Below, piece by piece: positions 42,562 through 52,166 of a DNA stretch of 64,000 nucleotides. Made by a program: the position numbers and the translations under genes. The stretch spans positions 337 to 64,336 of the forward strand of contig DKDI01000045.1 in the NCBI GenBank assembly GCA_002449305.1. Reading direction: 5' to 3'. A model generated the notes under the pieces. It ran no database searches. It had not been told where the DNA came from and was given only the letters and a program-made list of their open reading frames with translations. Every line of letters begins with the position of its first letter. Position 1 is the stretch's first letter. Source of the DNA: Treponema sp. UBA6852. Its GTDB lineage: Bacteria > Spirochaetota > Spirochaetia > Treponematales > Treponemataceae.

Positions 42562-42947
42562 TTTACAAATTCCGCTTCTGGAGAAATAATCATGTCAGCA
42601 AGATCAGGATTTTCCTCGGAACTTTCCTGAAGGCTGTTTATAAAAGAAGCCAATGCAGGAGAATCCGGAGAACGCAAAATTTTAAATCCAATTTCAGTTT
42701 CACTTTCGTCTTCTTTTTTCCATTTTGGAACACAGACAAATTCAAGCGGACGTGAAAAATCCTGCCGAGAAAAAGTTATAAAAACAGTATACTCATCTTC
42801 CGCATCTACAAAGACAGGATTTGGAAAATGCGCACTGAATCCAGACATACTTATATCTTCAAGAACTCCGGGCAAGGCGCAGATACGTTCACAATCAATG
42901 CGTCCAATTTCATTAAAACGCTCTTCCCCTCTGAGCTCCTTTTTCAT
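42558..42947 (-). CDS. Small PilZ-domain c-di-GMP receptor
   Basis: 129 aa. PilZ domain: ERFNEIGRI and EDISMSGFSAHF (DxSxxG motif), preceded by only a short N-terminus with RGEERF as the RxxxR-like arginines. Translationally coupled to the methyltransferase gene behind it. Second PilZ protein of the window. Confidence 0.75.
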   Translation of the reverse strand: MKKELRGEERFNEIGRIDCERICALPGVLEDISMSGFSAHFPNPVFVDAEDEYTVFITFSRQDFSRPLEFVCVPKWKKEDESETEIGFKILRSPDSPALASFINSLQESSEENPDLADMIISPEAEFVK

Positions 42948-42948
42948 A

Positions 42949-44682
42949 TCAGTTCATAACCTCTTCGCTGAGTTTCATAATCATGTCGTAAATAGGTTTT
43001 CCGCCTGGAACCATAGGGAGCACCATTTCGTCAATGTCAACTTCAGCATCGATTACAGCCGGTTTTTTTGCATCAAAAGCTTCCTTGAAAACTTTTTCAA
43101 ATTCCTTTGCATTGCTCGCCTTGTAACCTTTAATTCCGTAAGCATCGGCAAGCTTGCACCAGTCAGGTCCAAAGTCAAGAGTTGTCTGGCTGAATCTTTT
43201 TCCGTAGAAAAGACGCTGCCACATTCTTACATTTCCGAGCGCGTGATTGTTCACAACAATAATTACAATCGGAAGATTATAATGCTGAATTGTCGCAAGT
43301 TCGTTGCAGTTCATGCGGAATGAGCCATCGCCTGCAATATGAACAACACGGTTATTTTTGTCCGAAAACTGAACGCCCATTGCCGCTCCAGTTCCAAACC
43401 CCATTGTTCCAAGTCCGCCGGAAGTTATAAAAGTTCTAGGCTTTGTAAATGGATAAAACTGAGCAGCCCACATCTGATGCTGTCCAACTTCAGTTGTGAT
43501 AAAAGTATTTTCACCTGCAATTTTGTTTATGCATTCGCAGATAAATTTTGGATTTATAGAATGCTCTGGCTTTTTGTCATAGCATTCAGGATATTCCTTT
43601 TTCCATGCTTGAATTTGCTCAATCCATTCTTTGCGTTCTTTTTTTTCAACAGAAGGAATAAGACGGCCAAGGATTTGCTTTAAATCTCCAACAAGAGATG
43701 TGTAAGCCGGAATATTTTTATTAATTTCCGCAGGGTCAATATCAATGTGAACAACTTTTGCGTTCTGTGCAAATTTAGAAGAATCCAAAATAACACGGTC
43801 GCTGAATCTTGAGCCAAGAGAAATCAAAAGATCGCATTCTGTAACGCCCATATTGCTTGCTTTTGTTCCGTGCATTCCAATCATCCAAGTGCATAACGGA
43901 TGAGTTGCCGGGAATGAAGAGCGCGCCATAAGACTTTCACTTACAGGAATATTTGCTTTTTCTGCAAGCTCAAGAAGCTCTTTTTCTGCACCGCTTATTC
44001 CGATTCCGCCGCCAGCATAAATAAAAGGACGCTTTGAATTGTTTATCAGCTCTGCAACTTTTTTTATATTCTCTTCTGATGGAATATTTATTTCAGCAAT
44101 TCTTTTTAAATTTGAATGATTTTCTATAAGAATGCCGTTTCGCTCATTTTCTTTTGAAAGCGGCTCAAATTCAACTTCCGCAGCAGTAACATCTTTTAAA
44201 ATATCAATCAGAACAGGACCAGGACGACCGGTCTTTGCAATGAAAAAAGCTTCACGGATAGTTTTTGCCAAATCCTTTACATCGCGAACCATGAAGTTCT
44301 GCTTTGTAATAGGCATAGTTACGCCTGTAATGTCGATTTCCTGAAACGTATCTTTTCCCAAAAGATTGTTTGGAACATTGCAAGTAATTGCGATAATCGG
44401 ACTTGAATCCATATACGCAGTTGCGATTCCAGTTACAAGGTTTGTAGCACCAGGACCGCTTGTTGCCATGCACACTCCGACTCTTCCTGTTGCACGGGCA
44501 TATCCGTCTGCGGCGTGGGCAGCACCTTGTTCGTGCGCAGTTAATATGTGATTTATTCTGCCTGAATTCTTATAAAGAGCGTCATAAATGTTAAGAATGT
44601 TTCCGCCCGGATAACCAAAAACAGTATCAACTCCCTGCTCTATAAGACATTCTATAACAACTTGTGAACCTGTAATTTTCAT
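42949..44682 (-). CDS. ilvB: Acetolactate synthase large subunit
   Basis: 577 aa thiamine-diphosphate enzyme making acetolactate for valine, leucine and isoleucine. Catalytic Glu in HEQGAAHAADGYARATG, ThDP motif GDGSFRMNCNEL...NLPIVIIVVNN. No ilvN regulatory subunit is adjacent. Downstream of ilvD, with a hairpin region between them. Confidence 0.94.
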   Translation of the reverse strand: MKITGSQVVIECLIEQGVDTVFGYPGGNILNIYDALYKNSGRINHILTAHEQGAAHAADGYARATGRVGVCMATSGPGATNLVTGIATAYMDSSPIIAITCNVPNNLLGKDTFQEIDITGVTMPITKQNFMVRDVKDLAKTIREAFFIAKTGRPGPVLIDILKDVTAAEVEFEPLSKENERNGILIENHSNLKRIAEINIPSEENIKKVAELINNSKRPFIYAGGGIGISGAEKELLELAEKANIPVSESLMARSSFPATHPLCTWMIGMHGTKASNMGVTECDLLISLGSRFSDRVILDSSKFAQNAKVVHIDIDPAEINKNIPAYTSLVGDLKQILGRLIPSVEKKERKEWIEQIQAWKKEYPECYDKKPEHSINPKFICECINKIAGENTFITTEVGQHQMWAAQFYPFTKPRTFITSGGLGTMGFGTGAAMGVQFSDKNNRVVHIAGDGSFRMNCNELATIQHYNLPIVIIVVNNHALGNVRMWQRLFYGKRFSQTTLDFGPDWCKLADAYGIKGYKASNAKEFEKVFKEAFDAKKPAVIDAEVDIDEMVLPMVPGGKPIYDMIMKLSEEVMN

Positions 44683-44710
44683 TTCTTAATATTCCTTTCT
44701 GTTTTTTTTA

Positions 44711-44809
44711 TTTACTGAAGAATTGCATTTTTATTTAGTCGCAGCCTGCGTCTGCTTACTGAGTTTATCTTTCGATAAACTCACACAACTATTTTTACTG
44801 TAGAATTGC
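44711..44809 (-). repeat. Hairpin insert with duplicated flank between ilvD and ilvB
   Basis: On the minus strand the ilvD end GCAATTCTACAGTAAA (44809 down) is repeated 83 bp later as GCAATTCTTCAGTAAA. Between them lie GAGTTTATC-GAAA-GATAAACTC (44761-44782), a perfect 9-bp stem with a GNRA loop, and GCAGACGCAGGCTGC. Same style as the pstC-pstA insert. Confidence 0.5.
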
Positions 44810-46486
44810 TCCCTTATCGGCAGAACTTACCAATTTTGCGTAGCGCGCCAGATAGCCGGTTTTTACTTTTGGCTCTGGGGCAACCCATTTTGCCTTGCGT
44901 GCGGCAAGTTCCTCGTCGCTTACTTCAAGATGGATTTTGTAGTTGTTTATGTCCAAAGTAATTTTGTCGCCTTCCTGAACAAGCGCAATCGGACCGCCAA
45001 CAGCCGCTTCAGGCGAACAGTGTCCAAGAGAAGCGCCACGTGTAGCACCGCTGAATCGTCCATCGGTGATAAGCGCAACCTGCTTGTCCAAGCCCTGGCC
45101 TGCAAGAGCCGCTGTAACCGCAAGCATCTCACGCATTCCAGGACCGCCTTTCGGACCTTCGTAACGGATTACAACAACATCGCCCGGCTTAATCTGGGAC
45201 TTCTGGACAGCTTCCATTGCCTCACTTTCATCGTTGAACACGCGCGCAGGTCCTGTGTGGTGCATAAGCTCAGGAGCGCAGGCTGATCGTTTTACAACTG
45301 TTCCGTTCGGCGCAAGGTTTCCGAACAGAATCGCAATTCCGCCGTTGTCGCTGAACGGATTTTCAATCGGGCGAAGAATTTCAGGATTGCGGTTTTTAAC
45401 GCCAGCAATGTTTTCCGCGATCGTTTTTCCTGTGGCGGTAATCAAAGATGTATTTATAAGATTCTTTTTTGCAAGTTCAGCCAAAACCGCCTGCACACCG
45501 CCTGCATCGTCAAGCTCGCACATAAAAGTGTGCCCTGCAGGAGCCAAGTGGCAAAGATTCGGAGTCCGCTCAGAAATTTTATTAACCTCGTGCAAGTCAA
45601 TGTCAATTCCAGCCTCGTGCGCAATAGCCGGAACGTGCAGCATTGTGTTGGAAGAACATCCGAGCGCCATATCCGCTGTAAGCGCATTGCGGAAATTTTC
45701 AGCCGTCATCATCTGGCGGGCAGTAATTCCTTTTTTATACAAATTCATAACAGCCATACCAGCGTGCTTTGCAAGCGCGATTCGTTCACCTGTTACGGCA
45801 GGAATTGTTCCGTTTCCAGGAAGTCCAAGCCCCAAAACTTCAGTAAGGCAGTTCATTGAGTTCGCGGTGAACATTCCAGAGCAAGCACCGCAACCAGGAC
45901 AAGCGCGGTGCTCCATTTCCTTAAGCTGCTCCTCTGTGATTTTTCCAACAGCAAGACCGCCCACAGCCTCGAACATATCAGTCAAAGAAAGATTCTTGCC
46001 CGAATAAGGATTCGACTTGTCATTTCCAGGAAGATGTCCCGGCATCATCGGACCGCCAGAAACAAAAACGGTCGGCAAATTAAGGCGTGCGGCAGCCATC
46101 AGCATTCCCGGAACAATCTTGTCACAGTTCGGAATCATAACAAGAGCGTCAAACTGGTGAGCTTTTGCAACACATTCAACGCTGTCGGCAATAAGCTCGC
46201 GTGTTACAAGCGAATATTTCATTCCCTCGTGTCCCATCGCAATTCCATCACAAACGCCAATCGCAGGAAATTCAATCGGAGTTCCGCCAGCCATTCTAAC
46301 GCCAGCCTTAACAGCCTCCGCAATCCGGTCAAGTTCAATATGCCCCGGAATAAGTTCATTTTTTGCGCAGATAACACCAACCAGCGGCTGATTCAATTCC
46401 TCATCAGTATAACCCGAAGCATAAAAAAGAGAACGGTGCGGCGCGCGGGCAACACCCTTACAAGCATTATCACTTTTTTTTGACAT
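44795..46486 (-). CDS. ilvD: Dihydroxy-acid dehydratase
   Basis: 563 aa Fe-S dehydratase in branched-chain amino-acid synthesis. Cluster cysteines in MIPNCDKIVPGMLM and ACPGCGACSGMFTANSMNCLTE; DGRFSGATRGASLGHCSPEAA near the C-terminus. GAGG precedes the ATG. First gene of the ilvD-ilvB unit. Confidence 0.95.
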   Translation of the reverse strand: MSKKSDNACKGVARAPHRSLFYASGYTDEELNQPLVGVICAKNELIPGHIELDRIAEAVKAGVRMAGGTPIEFPAIGVCDGIAMGHEGMKYSLVTRELIADSVECVAKAHQFDALVMIPNCDKIVPGMLMAAARLNLPTVFVSGGPMMPGHLPGNDKSNPYSGKNLSLTDMFEAVGGLAVGKITEEQLKEMEHRACPGCGACSGMFTANSMNCLTEVLGLGLPGNGTIPAVTGERIALAKHAGMAVMNLYKKGITARQMMTAENFRNALTADMALGCSSNTMLHVPAIAHEAGIDIDLHEVNKISERTPNLCHLAPAGHTFMCELDDAGGVQAVLAELAKKNLINTSLITATGKTIAENIAGVKNRNPEILRPIENPFSDNGGIAILFGNLAPNGTVVKRSACAPELMHHTGPARVFNDESEAMEAVQKSQIKPGDVVVIRYEGPKGGPGMREMLAVTAALAGQGLDKQVALITDGRFSGATRGASLGHCSPEAAVGGPIALVQEGDKITLDINNYKIHLEVSDEELAARKAKWVAPEPKVKTGYLARYAKLVSSADKGAILQ

Positions 46487-46621
46487 AGTCGAACCTCGAT
46501 ATAAAAAACTTCTATAAAATAACTAAAAGTCTTAAAATGCGTTTTTCCATTATACAAAAATATACGGATTTGTAAAAGTCAGAGCTTTTTAAAAAGACAA
46601 ACTGAATTTTAACACAAAAAA

Positions 46622-47659
46622 TTATCTTCTTCCAAAAGCCTCAAGATTTGCAAGTCCCCTTTTAAACTGCGGAATTCTTGCGCAGGCTGTTGTATTCAGC
46701 GGACTTGTTTCTCCACGTTTAAGAAAATGGTATGCAACACCGGCAATCATCGCACCATTGTCGCCACATAATTTTAATGGAGGAAAAATACAGTTTATTT
46801 CTTTATGTTCAGCAAGCATTGCCCTAAGCCGTGAATTTGCAGCAACACCGCCACCAGCAACAACAGTTTTAAGTCCGGTATCTTCTACAGCTCTAAGCAA
46901 TCTTGAAACCAAAGTTCTGCAAGCAGTTTCCTGAAAAGACGCCGCGATATTTTCAACTGATTTTTCAAAGCCTTCATTTAAAAACATATCAGCCTGATGA
47001 ATTACAGCAGTTTTTAGTCCGCTGAAAGAAACATCATAACGATGATCGCCTTTATCAAGTTTTGGAAGAGGAAAACTGAACGCAGTCGGATTTCCGTTTT
47101 TAGCAAGCTTGTCAATTATAACTCCTCCCGGATAACCCAAATCGTAATATTTTGCAACCTTGTCAAACGCCTCGCCAACACTGTCATCAATTGTAGTTCC
47201 CAAAATTTCCAAGTCGTCAAAACCGTTTACTTTTGAAATAATGCTGTGTCCGCCGGAAACCAAAAGCCCAATGTACGGATAAGGAATATCATTTTCAAGA
47301 TGAGCGGCATACATATGTCCCAGCATATGGTTAACAGCGATGAAAGGCTTGTTTGCAGCCCATGCCAAAGTTTTTCCAAAAGTAAGCCCGACCAAAAGCG
47401 CGCCCATAAGCCCCGGACGATTTGTAGCGGCAATAGCATCAACTTCATCAAGCGTCAAATGAGCTTCCTCCAAGCTCTGCCTTACAACCGGAAGAATCCA
47501 TTCAGCGTGCTTGCGGCTTGCAATTTCAGGAACAACACCTTTGTAAATTTGATGAAAAGGAATTTGAGTTGCAACAACATTGCTTAAAATTTTCCTGCCG
47601 TCTTCAACAATTGCGCAGGCTGTTTCATCACAAGAAGATTCTATTCCAAGAACTTTCAT
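46622..47659 (-). CDS. tsaD: tRNA N6-adenosine threonylcarbamoyltransferase TsaD
   Basis: 345 aa from MKVLGIESSCDETACAI at 47659 (GGAG before it). Metal motif HMLGHMYAAH, nucleotide-binding LVSGGHS and VVAGGVAANSRLR. Makes t6A37 of ANN-decoding tRNAs with TsaB/C/E, which are not in the window. Confidence 0.96.
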   Translation of the reverse strand: MKVLGIESSCDETACAIVEDGRKILSNVVATQIPFHQIYKGVVPEIASRKHAEWILPVVRQSLEEAHLTLDEVDAIAATNRPGLMGALLVGLTFGKTLAWAANKPFIAVNHMLGHMYAAHLENDIPYPYIGLLVSGGHSIISKVNGFDDLEILGTTIDDSVGEAFDKVAKYYDLGYPGGVIIDKLAKNGNPTAFSFPLPKLDKGDHRYDVSFSGLKTAVIHQADMFLNEGFEKSVENIAASFQETACRTLVSRLLRAVEDTGLKTVVAGGGVAANSRLRAMLAEHKEINCIFPPLKLCGDNGAMIAGVAYHFLKRGETSPLNTTACARIPQFKRGLANLEAFGRR

Positions 47660-47718
47660 ATATACTCCAACAGAATGACAAGGCAAATCATCGGTTTTAT
47701 CTTGTATTCCAAGTAAAA

Positions 47719-48891
47719 TTATTTTTGAATCTGCGAAGGAAAAGCAAACTTGTATCCTTTTTGCTTTAAATACGGATACATATCATTCAAAAGCTGCGGA
47801 AGAATCTTTGCAGATTTATCAACGTGGCCAATCATTATAACTTTTCCATTTTTATTTGCAATTCCAAGTCCGCGGTAAATTTGAGAGAGCATTTCATCTT
47901 TAGAAATTATGTCGTCTATAAAAACATCACGCTCAAGAATTTTCATATCTCGTTCCAATGCCGCTTGAGGAGCTTTTGTCTGCGCAGAAGTCCTAGAATC
48001 CACAAAGAAAATTCCGTTGTCAAGAACAGCATCAAGAACCGCTCCAATTTTCATAACATCGCAAGTTATAAGAGAGCCTTCATGATTATTAAGACCCTTT
48101 ATCGGACCGATTTCCGCAATATTTTCTGAAACTTGCCTATAAACTTCGCTCAAAGACATATCAGGCAAAATCGCGCCCTCTCCGGGATTAAGCTTTAAAT
48201 TTTGAGCTTGCATTGGCTGATGAAGCATAAGTTCCTGTCCAGAATTTCTCACAATGGCCGCACAATCTTTTGAATGCGCAAGTTTTGGAAGAACCGCAAT
48301 CGCAATCGGAAAAGGAAGGCTTGTGTAAAGCTTTAAATTGTAAGTGTCGTATCCGCCGTCATCAATTATAAAAACAAGAGTCGCTCCATTTTTTGCAGGC
48401 GGAATCGAATATTTTTCAACTTTTATTTCTTCATTTTTTTTTGCAGGCGGATTTACAGAAGCAATCTTAGGAGATTCTTTTTTTACTTCCGGCTTAGAAA
48501 CTGGCAGAGGCTTTTTTTCTTCAGATTTTTTTTCAACTGGAATTTTTTTTATTTCAGTGTGAATCTCGGATGGCTTTTGAACGGTTTCTTTTTTTTCAGG
48601 CTGAATGTTTTTCGGTCGATTTGTTTTGTTCTCTAAAATTTTATTTTTTTCAGTAGACTTATTTTTTTGTTCATGGCGCAAAACAGGCTGCTCAATATTT
48701 GCAACTTTTGGTTGCTTCTCTTTTTTTGGAGACGAAAAAACAAAAGCCATGGAAAGAAAAACCGCGCACAAAAAAACAATCGATGCGGACAGAAGCATAA
48801 CACTTTTATTGTCAAGAATTATCTTTGGCTTCTTTTTGCGAGGAGTTCTTTTTTTTGCAGTTCTTTTTCGATTTTGTTTCTTTGCAGCCAT
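47719..48891 (-). CDS. Divergent polysaccharide deacetylase family protein
   Basis: 390 aa from the ATG at 48891 (the TTG at 48900 is less likely). Basic N-terminus, a membrane anchor (SVMLLSASIVFLCAVFLSMAFVF), a long Lys/Glu/Pro-rich stalk to about residue 145, then the YibQ-type divergent deacetylase domain: FIIDDGGYDTYNL, ELMLHQPMQ, GLNNHEGS, FFVDSRTS, MIGHVD. Periplasmic action expected; substrate unknown. Confidence 0.85.
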   Translation of the reverse strand: MAAKKQNRKRTAKKRTPRKKKPKIILDNKSVMLLSASIVFLCAVFLSMAFVFSSPKKEKQPKVANIEQPVLRHEQKNKSTEKNKILENKTNRPKNIQPEKKETVQKPSEIHTEIKKIPVEKKSEEKKPLPVSKPEVKKESPKIASVNPPAKKNEEIKVEKYSIPPAKNGATLVFIIDDGGYDTYNLKLYTSLPFPIAIAVLPKLAHSKDCAAIVRNSGQELMLHQPMQAQNLKLNPGEGAILPDMSLSEVYRQVSENIAEIGPIKGLNNHEGSLITCDVMKIGAVLDAVLDNGIFFVDSRTSAQTKAPQAALERDMKILERDVFIDDIISKDEMLSQIYRGLGIANKNGKVIMIGHVDKSAKILPQLLNDMYPYLKQKGYKFAFPSQIQK

Positions 48892-48918
48892 TTTTATCAA
48901 TAAAAAATTTTATTAAAA

Positions 48919-49872
48919 CTACAAGTTAGCGTCTGGCACAATCAAATTAAAAATGCGATCCAAATCTTCAGAAGAAAAATAATTTATAGAAATTGTTCCC
49001 TTGCTGAATTCGCCTTTCAACTGAACTTTTGTTCCAAGCCGCTCGATAAGTTTTTGCTCAAGCGCCGCAAGATTCGGATCTTTTTTTGGCTCTGGCTTAA
49101 AATCAGTTTTTGCAGCCGAAGAAATTCCGCCTTTCATTTCCTTGGCAATATTTTCAGACTGCCTTACAGAAAGCCCCTGTCCTATTATTTTTCCAAAAAG
49201 AATCCGCTTGTCAGAATCATTTTCCAAGCTCAAAATAGCACGCGCGTGTCCAGAAGAAATTGAATCTGTAACAAGTGCTTTTTGAATATCTTCCGGAAGC
49301 TTTAAAAGACGAAGACAGTTCGCAACCGTAGATCTGTTTTTTCCAACGCGTTCCGCAACCTGATCCTGCGTTAAATTTCCAAGCTCCATTAAATCATAAT
49401 AAGCCTGTGCTTCTTCCAGCGCATTCAAATCTGTACGCTGAATATTTTCTATAAGAGCAACTTCAAGTTTTCTTTGCTCTGAATATTTTCTAAGCTGAAC
49501 AGGAATTTTTTTAAGTCCTGCGGCTTTTGCTGCACGAGTACGGCGTTCACCAGCAATGATAAAAAAAGTTCCGTCGTTCGCATCTTCTATTATAACAGGT
49601 GAAAGAATTCCTTCCTTGCGAACTGATTCTGTAAGCTCTGCAAGTTTTTCATCATCAAAGTAAGTTCGAGGCTGGCGAGGATTCGGTTTTAAAAGAGCCG
49701 GATCAACCCAAAGTGTTCCGTTTTCATCAGAAGAAATTCCAGCCGGAAGATTTAAATTTACAGGGGCCGCATTTTCCTTAAGTTGAACTCCATTTTCAGA
49801 AAATTCTTCGGACAAATCAACTTCTTGCATCAAGGCTCCAAGGCCTTTTCCTAATCCCTGATGTTTAGCCAC
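48919..49872 (-). CDS. parB: Chromosome-partitioning protein ParB
   Basis: 317 aa starting at GTG 49872. GLGKGLGALM N-terminal motif that stimulates ParA, the GERRTRAAKAAGLKKIPV CTP-binding box, and helix-turn-helix NLTQDQVAERVGKNRSTVANCLRLLKLP. Overlaps parA by 8 bases. No parS-like TGTTTCACGTGAAACA was seen in the window. Confidence 0.95.
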   Translation of the reverse strand: MAKHQGLGKGLGALMQEVDLSEEFSENGVQLKENAAPVNLNLPAGISSDENGTLWVDPALLKPNPRQPRTYFDDEKLAELTESVRKEGILSPVIIEDANDGTFFIIAGERRTRAAKAAGLKKIPVQLRKYSEQRKLEVALIENIQRTDLNALEEAQAYYDLMELGNLTQDQVAERVGKNRSTVANCLRLLKLPEDIQKALVTDSISSGHARAILSLENDSDKRILFGKIIGQGLSVRQSENIAKEMKGGISSAAKTDFKPEPKKDPNLAALEQKLIERLGTKVQLKGEFSKGTISINYFSSEDLDRIFNLIVPDANL

Positions 49873-50620
49873 GGCTGATTACCTCTTCTGCAAGTCTCTG
49901 ATAGCTTTTTGCGCCAACACAATTCGGATCGTAAATGCAAATCGGCTCACCATGGGAAGGAGCTTCTGAAAGTCTTACATTGCGCGGAATAATTGTATTA
50001 AAAACAACATCCTTGAAATAACTTTTTACCTGCATAACGACATCCTGCGCAAGACGGGTTCTTGAATCATACATAGTAAAAAATATTCCGCCTATTACAA
50101 GATTTTTATTTATGCTTTCCTGAACTTTTTTTACTGTTTGCAGAAGAAGGGTGATTCCTTCAAGCGCAAAATATTCACACTGCATAGGAACAAGAACAGC
50201 ATCTGCGGCGGCAAGTCCATTCAATGTAAGAATTCCAAGGGAAGGCGGACAGTCAATCAGAATGTAATCATATTTTTCACGGACAGGAGCAAGGGCATTC
50301 TTTAAAAAGTACTCGCGGTTTTCCTGATCTACAAGTTCAATCGCAGCTCCAGACAAATCAATAGACGCACTGATGACATCAAGATTTTTTACACCAGAAT
50401 GCTTTATAGTTTCATCAATAGTTGACTGACCTGCAAGAAGCTCGTAAATGGTAGGCTTTTTTTTGCTGACTCCAACGCCGCTAGACATATTTCCTTGGCT
50501 ATCAAAATCAACAAGCAGAACTTTTTTTCCGCCCACCGCAATATAAGCTCCGATATTTATAGCAGATGTAGTTTTGCCAACGCCACCTTTCTGATTAACA
50601 AAAACAAATACCTTTCCCAT
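49865..50620 (-). CDS. parA: Chromosome-partitioning ATPase ParA
   Basis: 251 aa Walker-type ATPase: deviant P-loop KGGVGKTT, LVDFDSQGN, and DYILIDCPPSLG. Works with ParB in origin segregation. Promoter ends 9 bp before the start. Confidence 0.96.
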   Translation of the reverse strand: MGKVFVFVNQKGGVGKTTSAINIGAYIAVGGKKVLLVDFDSQGNMSSGVGVSKKKPTIYELLAGQSTIDETIKHSGVKNLDVISASIDLSGAAIELVDQENREYFLKNALAPVREKYDYILIDCPPSLGILTLNGLAAADAVLVPMQCEYFALEGITLLLQTVKKVQESINKNLVIGGIFFTMYDSRTRLAQDVVMQVKSYFKDVVFNTIIPRNVRLSEAPSHGEPICIYDPNCVGAKSYQRLAEEVISRG

Positions 50621-50629
50621 GATTAAACC

Positions 50630-50658
50630 ATTATAAATTATATAGTAATAATTTTCAA
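50630..50658 (-). promoter_or_regulatory. parA promoter
   Basis: Minus strand TTGAAA (50658-50653), 17-bp spacer, TATAAT (50635-50630), then nine bases to the ATG, no ribosome site. Confidence 0.65.
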
Positions 50659-50703
50659 TTAATATGAGCCCGTTTCAAAGTCTATTAGTGTTAAAGCAGA
50701 ATC

Positions 50704-52062
50704 TCATTGCTGTTCTTTTTTTACAGAAACTGAAAACTTCCGCTTGTAAAGTTTTGCAAAATAAAAAATTTCCGCCAAAGCTGTAATCGTCCAGGAAAAT
50801 GAAAAAAGCAAATAAAGTGATTCAATTGTTTTAAAATATGCAAACACTGTAAAAATCCATGCAATTCTAAAAACACACGAGCCAAGAATAACAATTACAG
50901 TCGGAACAGAAGTCTGCCCAAGTCCGCGGGAAGCTGCAATAGTGCAATCCATAAATGCCGAAATGCAATAAGAGAAAGCCATTATCGAAAGCCGCTTCAT
51001 TCCAAGTTCTACAATTGCAGGCTCTGAAATAAAAATCGAAATAAATCTTCTTCCAAAGACAAAAAGAAAAATGCCTAAAAACAATGCAAAACAGAACGAG
51101 AGTGCAAGACTTATAAAATAACTTTTTAAAACCCTGATTTTTTTTCCGGCACCATAATTCTGTCCTATGAAAGTTGAACAAGCCACATAAAATGCGCTCA
51201 TAACATTATAGACAAGCGGATCTGAATTTGAAGCCGCGGAATTTGCAACAACCATGGAAGCATCAAAAGAATTAACTCCAATCTGAATAAAAAGATTTGC
51301 AAATCCAAAAATCGCATTTTGCATTCCAGCAGGAATTCCAATTTTTAAAAGACGGAAAAGTTTTGATTTACTGACCTTTAGCTTAGAAAAGCGCAACGCA
51401 AGAGAATCTTTTTTTCTGTGCAGTTTTATAAAAACAAGAAATGCTGAAACATAAAGAGCGACAACACTTGCAATTGCAACTCCAGCAATATCCATTTTAA
51501 AATGAATAACTAAAAGCAAGTCCAGTACAATATTAAAAATTCCAGAAATAAAAAGAAACAGCAAAGGCGATTTTGTGTCTCCTTCTGCGCTAAGAATTCC
51601 ATTTCCAAAATTATAAAAAGCAAGGGCAGGAAGTCCAATCATGTAAATTCTAAAATACAAAACCGCGCCTTCAATAAGAACCGGCTTTGTGCTCATCAAA
51701 TTCAAAACAGAGCGGGAAAAAACTATTCCGGCGGAACCAACAAGAAATCCCGCAATAAGACAGACAATTGCAGATGTATGAACTGTTTCGCAAATATCCT
51801 TTTCATTTTTTGCGCCTATAAAAAAAGCCACAATAACATTAACACCAGAACCGAATCCAATAAGAATTCCTGTGCATAAAAAAACAAGAATTACAGTAGA
51901 GCCAACCGAACCAACAGAAGACGGACTTGCAAATCGTCCCAAAACGGCAATGTCTGTCATGTTGAAAAAAGTCTGGAGAAGGTTTGTAAAAATGAGAGGC
52001 AAACTGAAAATTAAAATATTTTTTAAAAGCGGACCTTCAGAAAAATCTTTTTTTACTGTCAT
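50704..52062 (-). CDS. MATE-family efflux transporter 1
   Basis: 452 aa from ATG 52062, which has AAGGG upstream; ATG 52080 is a possible alternative. Twelve membrane segments in two MatE halves (LIFTNLLQTFFNMTDIAVLGRFASPSSVG; GFANLFIQIGVNSFDASMVVANSA). Exports organic cations or drugs by Na+ or H+ exchange. Confidence 0.88.
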   Translation of the reverse strand: MTVKKDFSEGPLLKNILIFSLPLIFTNLLQTFFNMTDIAVLGRFASPSSVGSVGSTVILVFLCTGILIGFGSGVNVIVAFFIGAKNEKDICETVHTSAIVCLIAGFLVGSAGIVFSRSVLNLMSTKPVLIEGAVLYFRIYMIGLPALAFYNFGNGILSAEGDTKSPLLFLFISGIFNIVLDLLLVIHFKMDIAGVAIASVVALYVSAFLVFIKLHRKKDSLALRFSKLKVSKSKLFRLLKIGIPAGMQNAIFGFANLFIQIGVNSFDASMVVANSAASNSDPLVYNVMSAFYVACSTFIGQNYGAGKKIRVLKSYFISLALSFCFALFLGIFLFVFGRRFISIFISEPAIVELGMKRLSIMAFSYCISAFMDCTIAASRGLGQTSVPTVIVILGSCVFRIAWIFTVFAYFKTIESLYLLFSFSWTITALAEIFYFAKLYKRKFSVSVKKEQQ

Positions 52063-52166
52063 CTTTGTAACCCTTCCCATAGAAATATATCACTTATAAT
52101 AAAAATGTAAAGCTACAAAAACATCGCGCTATCCTCAAAAACAAATGTTTGTGCTAATATAAAAAT

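Noticed and set aside
44683..44794. T-box or attenuator before ilvB
   Set aside because: No specifier loop, T-box sequence or antiterminator/terminator pair; the stem has no T-run.
48919..50620. parS sites and replication origin near parAB
   Set aside because: No TGTTTCACGTGAAACA-like sequence and no dnaA, gyrB or DnaA-box cluster were seen.
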